Of a DNA stretch of 8,915 nucleotides, positions 6,302 to 8,915 are shown piece after piece (the first letter of the stretch is position 1; every line of letters begins with the position of its first letter). The notes below the pieces were generated by a model, which did not search any database, was not told the origin of the DNA, and was given only the letters and a program-made list of their open reading frames with translations. Location: the NCBI GenBank assembly GCA_025359705.1, contig JANYFS010000183.1, positions 1 to 8,915 on the forward strand, given 5' to 3'. Made by a program: the position numbers and the translations under genes. Source of the stretch: Deinococcales bacterium. GTDB taxonomy: Bacteria; Deinococcota; Deinococci; Deinococcales; Deinococcaceae.

Positions 6302-7198
6302 CTACATCATGTGCATTTGTACCAATTCACTTGGTACTAATTGACTAAAGGGATTGTTACAGCGTCCATCGGGGGTGAAGGGGCAATTATCGGTCATATG
6401 CTCCTCGAGGGCCACGAAAGGCTCGAGTTTGCGTTTGCAAATGGCTTCGCCTCCTTTGATCCGCTCGGCAAGGGCCACGGTTTCGTTCATTGGGGTGTCT
6501 TGCAGTTCGCTGCGTAAAAAATGAATAAAACGGCGGTAATGCTCGATGGCAGCGTATTTATCTTCCACTACCGACAGGCAAGTCATCAGCTTTTGGTGAT
6601 AGTTTTCGCCGATGTAGGGATCGGCCCGCAGCGCCCGTGCCAGTGCGCCCACCGTGGAAGCACATTGCCCATGTTCGCAATACAAAAGTGACAGCTCGAG
6701 CAAAGCCCGCACATAGGCAGTTTTATGCTCCTCTCGAGTCTGAGCCACCCAATCCGCATCGATACCCAACAAATAATCACCCGTATAAAGCCGAATGGCC
6801 TTTTGCAGCTCGAGCAAGCGGGTTTTGTTGCCCAGCGGGGTGGCTCGGTCTACTCGGTCTGCACAGCCCAAATGCTGATAAAACTGGTACAGGTCGCTAC
6901 ACGCCATCACTTCTTGGGAAAGTTGGTAGCGCCCGTATTGCTCGGTCAGGGTATCGGTACTGCCCAAGGCGGCGCGGATACGGTGCAAAGTGACTCGAAA
7001 GCGGTTATTGACGCTAGGAGACTCATTTTCATTCCAGAGTTCTTCAAAAATTTCGGCCTTGCTGCGGCCTTCGGGGTGGGAAAGCAAATAGAAAAATAAG
7101 CCCTTGGCGGGTTCGGAATGAAAGTTTGCCTCGAGCTGATCCACCCAAACGTGGGTTTTGCCCAAAGTATTGATGTGTAAGGTGGATTGCGTGGACAT
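6302..7198 (-). CDS. SARP-like transcriptional regulator with winged-helix and BTAD domains
   Basis: Cytoplasmic DNA-binding regulator of 298 residues. The N-terminal OmpR-type winged helix (~1-95) includes 'LFFYLLSHPEGRSKAEIFEELW' and 'NNRFRVTLHRIRAALG', the recognition region. The bacterial transcriptional activation domain (~98-250), a TPR-like helical bundle, carries 'KAIRLYTGDYLLG', 'ALLELSLLYCEHGQ', 'ALRADPYIGENYHQKLM' and 'AIEHYRRFIHFLRSEL'. A short C-terminal extension contains 'NCPFTPDGRCNNPF' (271-284). The protein has eight cysteines, two of them spaced seven residues apart in that tail, so metal or redox sensing is conceivable but unproven. The start is fixed by GAGGAG 8 nt before the ATG. 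The gene faces away from the usp genes across a spacer with a 12-bp tandem repeat and converges on the LytM gene. Targets are unknown. Confidence 0.85.
   Translation of the reverse strand: MSTQSTLHINTLGKTHVWVDQLEANFHSEPAKGLFFYLLSHPEGRSKAEIFEELWNENESPSVNNRFRVTLHRIRAALGSTDTLTEQYGRYQLSQEVMACSDLYQFYQHLGCADRVDRATPLGNKTRLLELQKAIRLYTGDYLLGIDADWVAQTREEHKTAYVRALLELSLLYCEHGQCASTVGALARALRADPYIGENYHQKLMTCLSVVEDKYAAIEHYRRFIHFLRSELQDTPMNETVALAERIKGGEAICKRKLEPFVALEEHMTDNCPFTPDGRCNNPFSQLVPSELVQMHMM
6319..6337. repeat. Perfect inverted repeat GTACCAA-5 nt-TTGGTAC
   Basis: Arms at 6319-6325 and 6331-6337 are exact reverse complements around a 5-nt centre. They lie in the last codons of the regulator ('LVPSELVQ'). 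The same GTACCAA core is in every unit of the 12-bp tandem array upstream of the same gene. Confidence 0.55.
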
Positions 7199-7201
7199 CT
7201 T

Positions 7202-7375
7202 TTATTCTCCTCGAGCCGAACGATTCTTGAGATGTGTACCAAGATGTGTACCAAGATGTGTACCAAGATGTGTACCAAGATGTGTACCAAGATATATGCC
7301 CAGATTCGCCTTCATACCCAAAACCTTATTCAAAACCATACCTAAAATCATACCTAAATAATTTGCTACAACCAT
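7202..7375 (-). CDS. Possible 57-residue repeat-encoded small protein upstream of the regulator
   Basis: An open frame from the ATG at 7375 to a TAA at 7204-7202 encodes MVVANYLGMILGMVLNKVLG followed by LGTH repeats and a basic tail 'LKNRSARGE'. The Leu codons differ between units (TTA, TTG, CTG, CTT) while Leu is kept, which hints at selection in this frame. The stop falls 3 nt before the regulator ATG, which would allow translational coupling. Against it, there is no good Shine-Dalgarno, all frames of a 12-bp repeat stay open easily, and no known family is recognised. It could equally be a non-coding array of binding sites. Confidence 0.2.
   Translation of the reverse strand: MVVANYLGMILGMVLNKVLGMKANLGIYLGTHLGTHLGTHLGTHLGTHLKNRSARGE
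7207..7212 (-). promoter_or_regulatory. Ribosome binding site of the BTAD regulator, fused to a CTCGAG
   Basis: GAGGAG on the minus strand, 8 nt before the ATG at 7198, partly overlapping a CTCGAG copy at 7210-7215. It fixes the start of the regulator. Confidence 0.65.
7220..7357. repeat. 12-bp tandem repeat array (five exact units plus degenerate units)
   Basis: GATGTGTACCAA is repeated five times without change at 7231-7290. The next block (7291-7302, GATATATGCCCA) is a diverged unit, and a 12-bp rhythm continues more weakly to about 7357. Read on the minus strand in one frame, the whole stretch keeps a Leu every four residues (LGMI, LGMV, LNKV, LGMK, then after two extra residues LGIY, then LGTH five times, then LKNR), so the weak part appears to be an older portion of the same array. 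It lies directly upstream of the BTAD regulator. Confidence 0.9.
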
Positions 7376-7532
7376 TACCAAAGCATTACTCGAGCCACCT
7401 CTCGAGCGATTAGTCAAAATTATTGCACACGATGCTAGCTCACAAGTATTGTGCGAATGACTACACAAATTTTCTCGGTAATGCCATGGTAATCCTGTCA
7501 TGTGAGTGTGAGAAGCGAACTCCATTAGGCCC

Positions 7533-7539
7533 AAGGAGG
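7533..7539 (+). promoter_or_regulatory. Strong ribosome binding site selecting a GTG start for the first usp gene
   Basis: AAGGAGG with 5 nt to the GTG at 7545. It decides this start over later codons. Confidence 0.8.
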
Positions 7540-7544
7540 CCAGT

Positions 7545-8018
7545 GTGCTGAAAACCCTGCTCGTCCCCATTCAAACTGCAATTTGTAGCAGCCAATGCAG
7601 CGAAGTCAGCGCCCAATATGCCTTTGATCTCTCGAGGTTGCTGGGTAGTCAAGTGATTCTTTTTCATGTTTTAGAAGCGAACGAAACCCCAGAACAAGCT
7701 CGAGCATTGTTGGAAAAAATATCCAGCAACAGCCGTTTTATGCCACAAAAAATTGAGCAACCCCCCAACCAAAACCCGCTATCCCAGCAAATCCTCGAGC
7801 TAGCAAGGCGCAAAGAAGTGGATTTAATTGTGCTGGGGATCTCGGATACCGAAATTCCCAATCCAGTCATCAGCGAAATTATTGCGTGTAGCCGTATTCC
7901 CGTGCAATTGATCCCCCAAAACACTCGAGCCAGCCCAATTCGCTATTTGGAGCAGTTAAAACAACACCTTGAGCCATACCCAGAGACATTCCTAGAGCCA
8001 CATCCTGAAAACCTGTAA
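7545..8018 (+). CDS. Divergent single-domain universal stress protein (UspA-like)
   Basis: A 157-residue cytoplasmic protein with the Usp alpha/beta fold outline: first strand 'KTLLVPIQTA' (3-12), 'SRLLGSQVILFHVLEA' (~30-45), a helix with 'ILELARRKEVDLIVLGIS', and a last strand 'IPVQLIP'. The ATP-binding signature G-2x-G-9x-G-S/T expected after the fourth strand is missing; the region reads 'GISDTEIPNPVISEIIACS'. It therefore probably does not bind ATP in the usual way. After the domain there is a Pro/Glu-rich tail with two imperfect 8-residue units (LEPYPETF and LEPHPENL). The GTG start is set by AAGGAGG. A normal two-domain Usp gene follows 63 bp downstream on the same strand, so the pair may be co-expressed and form heteromers, which is inference. 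Confidence 0.72.
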   Translation: MLKTLLVPIQTAICSSQCSEVSAQYAFDLSRLLGSQVILFHVLEANETPEQARALLEKISSNSRFMPQKIEQPPNQNPLSQQILELARRKEVDLIVLGISDTEIPNPVISEIIACSRIPVQLIPQNTRASPIRYLEQLKQHLEPYPETFLEPHPENL

Positions 8019-8068
8019 TGTTTCGGTAATTGCCTCAGGTTAAATTAAAAATACGAAATAAACACCAC

Positions 8069-8077
8069 GAGGTGATC
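8069..8077 (+). promoter_or_regulatory. Extended Shine-Dalgarno (GAGGTGATC) of the second usp gene
   Basis: GAGGTGATC matches nine consecutive bases of the extended Shine-Dalgarno complementary to the 16S rRNA 3' end, and stands 4 nt before the ATG at 8082. It supports this start. The 63-bp A+T-rich spacer ahead of it has no clear terminator, and its promoter-like hexamers are ambiguous. Confidence 0.75.
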
Positions 8078-8081
8078 TGTG

Positions 8082-8915
8082 ATGTTCAAAAAAATTCTGA
8101 TTCCCTTAGACGACACCCAATGCTCCAAACAGGCCGCCGAAACTGCACTGCGCCTTGCCAAAGAATGGACTAAACATGGGGGTGAAACCGAGCCAACCAA
8201 AGTGGTGTTACTGCATGTGATGGAACCCGACATCATCTATGTCTACGAAAGTGCTAACCTCAACCCCTTTCAAGAGCAAGCCAACAAAATGCTCGAGCCT
8301 TGGATCAATCTGGCACACACTTTGGATGTTCCTGTAGAAATGGAACTGGTCTCCCGCAGCGATCAGAGCGTGGCCCAAAGCATCGTGGAAAGCGCCAAAG
8401 CATATCGATGCGACCTGATTTTGATGGGAACCCACGGCTATGAAGGTATGGCTCGAGTCTTGCTGGGTAGCGTTGCCGAGCGGGTTTCTCAACTGACTAC
8501 CCTGCCTGTGCTGTTGCTGCATCAGGGTATCGAGGTGAATTCGGTGGCCCTTAAGCGGATTTTGGTTCCCACCGATGGCAGCAATCCCGCCGAAAATGCG
8601 CTAAACCAAGCTGCAAAAATGGCAAGCGATTTAGGCGCACAGCTCGAGATTTTACATATTGTTCCAGAGGTTCCCCCTCTGTACACCGATTTTGGCTCAA
8701 TCAATTACCTCGAGTGGCAAGAAACCCTCGATCTGCATGGTGAAAAAATGGCCGAAGCCCTGAAAATTCGTTTCCCTGCCGCCATAATCACTTGCAAAAA
8801 AGCTCAAGGCCTGTCACTGGCCCAAACCATCCTCGAGCAAGCCTCCAAAAACCATAGCCAACTGATTGTGATGGGAACCCACGGCAGGCGTGGACTCGAG
8901 CGGCTGGTGCTGGGT
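8082..8915 (+). CDS. Tandem two-domain universal stress protein (3' end beyond the window)
   Basis: Cytoplasmic stress protein with two Usp domains in one chain; 278 residues are present and the frame is still open at the right edge. Domain 1 (~1-147) starts 'MFKKILIPLDDT' and has a complete ATP-binding signature, 'GTHGYEGMARVLLGS' (116-130, G-2x-G-9x-GS). Domain 2 begins at ~158 with 'KRILVPTDGS' and reaches 'GTHGRRGLERLVLG' (265-278), where the window stops one residue short of the Ser/Thr. Both domains therefore look ATP-binding, unlike the upstream single-domain Usp. Tandem Usps in bacteria act in resistance to nutrient, oxidative or hypoxic stress; the specific role here is unknown. Confidence 0.9.
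   Translation, partial: MFKKILIPLDDTQCSKQAAETALRLAKEWTKHGGETEPTKVVLLHVMEPDIIYVYESANLNPFQEQANKMLEPWINLAHTLDVPVEMELVSRSDQSVAQSIVESAKAYRCDLILMGTHGYEGMARVLLGSVAERVSQLTTLPVLLLHQGIEVNSVALKRILVPTDGSNPAENALNQAAKMASDLGAQLEILHIVPEVPPLYTDFGSINYLEWQETLDLHGEKMAEALKIRFPAAIITCKKAQGLSLAQTILEQASKNHSQLIVMGTHGRRGLERLVLG

Larger units (their letters stand above)
7199..7544. other. 346-bp spacer between divergent regulator and usp genes
   Basis: The regulator-proximal half holds the 12-bp tandem array and its degenerate tail. The usp-proximal half is A+T-rich, with two CTCGAG copies 12 bp apart (7389 and 7401) and no confident gene. Both promoters should lie here, but I could not pick a convincing -35/-10 pair for either direction. 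No tRNA or other structured RNA is recognised. Confidence 0.6.
12..8900. repeat. Highly iterated palindrome CTCGAG, about 64 dispersed copies
   Basis: Hand scanning finds CTCGAG about 64 times between 12 and 8900, roughly one per 140 bp, against about two expected for a given hexamer at near-even composition. Copies lie in all genes and in the spacers (for example 3816, 3853, 6246, 6275, 7389, 7401). In genes they fall in every frame (Leu-Glu, Ala-Arg and Ser-Ser/Ser-Arg readings all occur), so codon preference does not explain them. Flanking bases vary (only about 12 copies extend to GCTCGAGC), so the conserved unit is six bases. The longest stretches without a copy are about 1032-1577 and 5592-6100. 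Confidence 0.93.

Noticed and set aside
7220..7357. CRISPR array
   Set aside because: The 12-bp units abut without spacers, are too short for CRISPR repeats, and no cas genes are present.
7425..7454. GCACA/TGTGC inverted repeat in the usp spacer
   Set aside because: Arms are only 5 bp with a 20-nt centre; easily expected by chance, and no matching site elsewhere was seen.

Overview
The window most resembles a chromosome segment from a Deinococcota (Deinococcus-Thermus) bacterium of near-balanced base composition. This rests on the style of FtsE/FtsX (FtsX N-terminus with 'RGNLTATFATLTTM'), a SARP/BTAD-type regulator beside usp genes, and several starts preceded at a fixed 6-nt spacing by a -10-like hexamer, as in the leaderless transcripts known from Deinococcus. 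The phylum call is inference; no rRNA or other decisive marker is present.

Layout. Positions 1-2175 are read on the minus strand: a GNAT acetyltransferase gene broken by a one-base frameshift (2175-1589), an alpha/beta hydrolase of the proline-iminopeptidase type (1508-558), and the secreted start of a PDZ-containing S41 carboxy-terminal protease that runs off the left edge (515-1). Divergent from these, on the plus strand, are ftsE (2231-2914) and ftsX (2925-3794). A two-gene nucleotidyltransferase module follows: a small charged protein (3876-4142) overlapping a DUF6036/MNT-like nucleotidyltransferase (4075-4533). Next comes a long coiled-coil protein with a C-terminal LytM/M23 fold (4566-6218) that ends at a hairpin terminator. 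Convergent to it is a SARP/BTAD-like regulator (7198-6302, minus). Upstream of that regulator is a 346-bp spacer holding a 12-bp tandem repeat array. Beyond the spacer two universal-stress-protein genes run rightward: a divergent single-domain one (7545-8018) and a tandem two-domain one cut by the right edge (8082-8915).

How the genes fit together. FtsE and FtsX form the membrane ATPase that drives EnvC/PcsB-type coiled-coil LytM proteins to control peptidoglycan cleavage. The coiled-coil LytM protein nearby has lost the usual zinc ligands, so it is probably an activator of another hydrolase rather than an enzyme, as EnvC is. The nucleotidyltransferase module sits between ftsX and this likely partner and looks like an accessory insertion. 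The BTAD regulator and the two usp genes face away from each other across the repeat-bearing spacer and may form a stress-response unit.

The strongest unexplained signal spans the whole window. The palindrome CTCGAG occurs about 64 times by hand count, where roughly two copies are expected by chance. It appears in all reading frames and in spacers, on both sides of every gene. This resembles the highly iterated palindrome phenomenon known from cyanobacteria (HIP1), but with a different hexamer.
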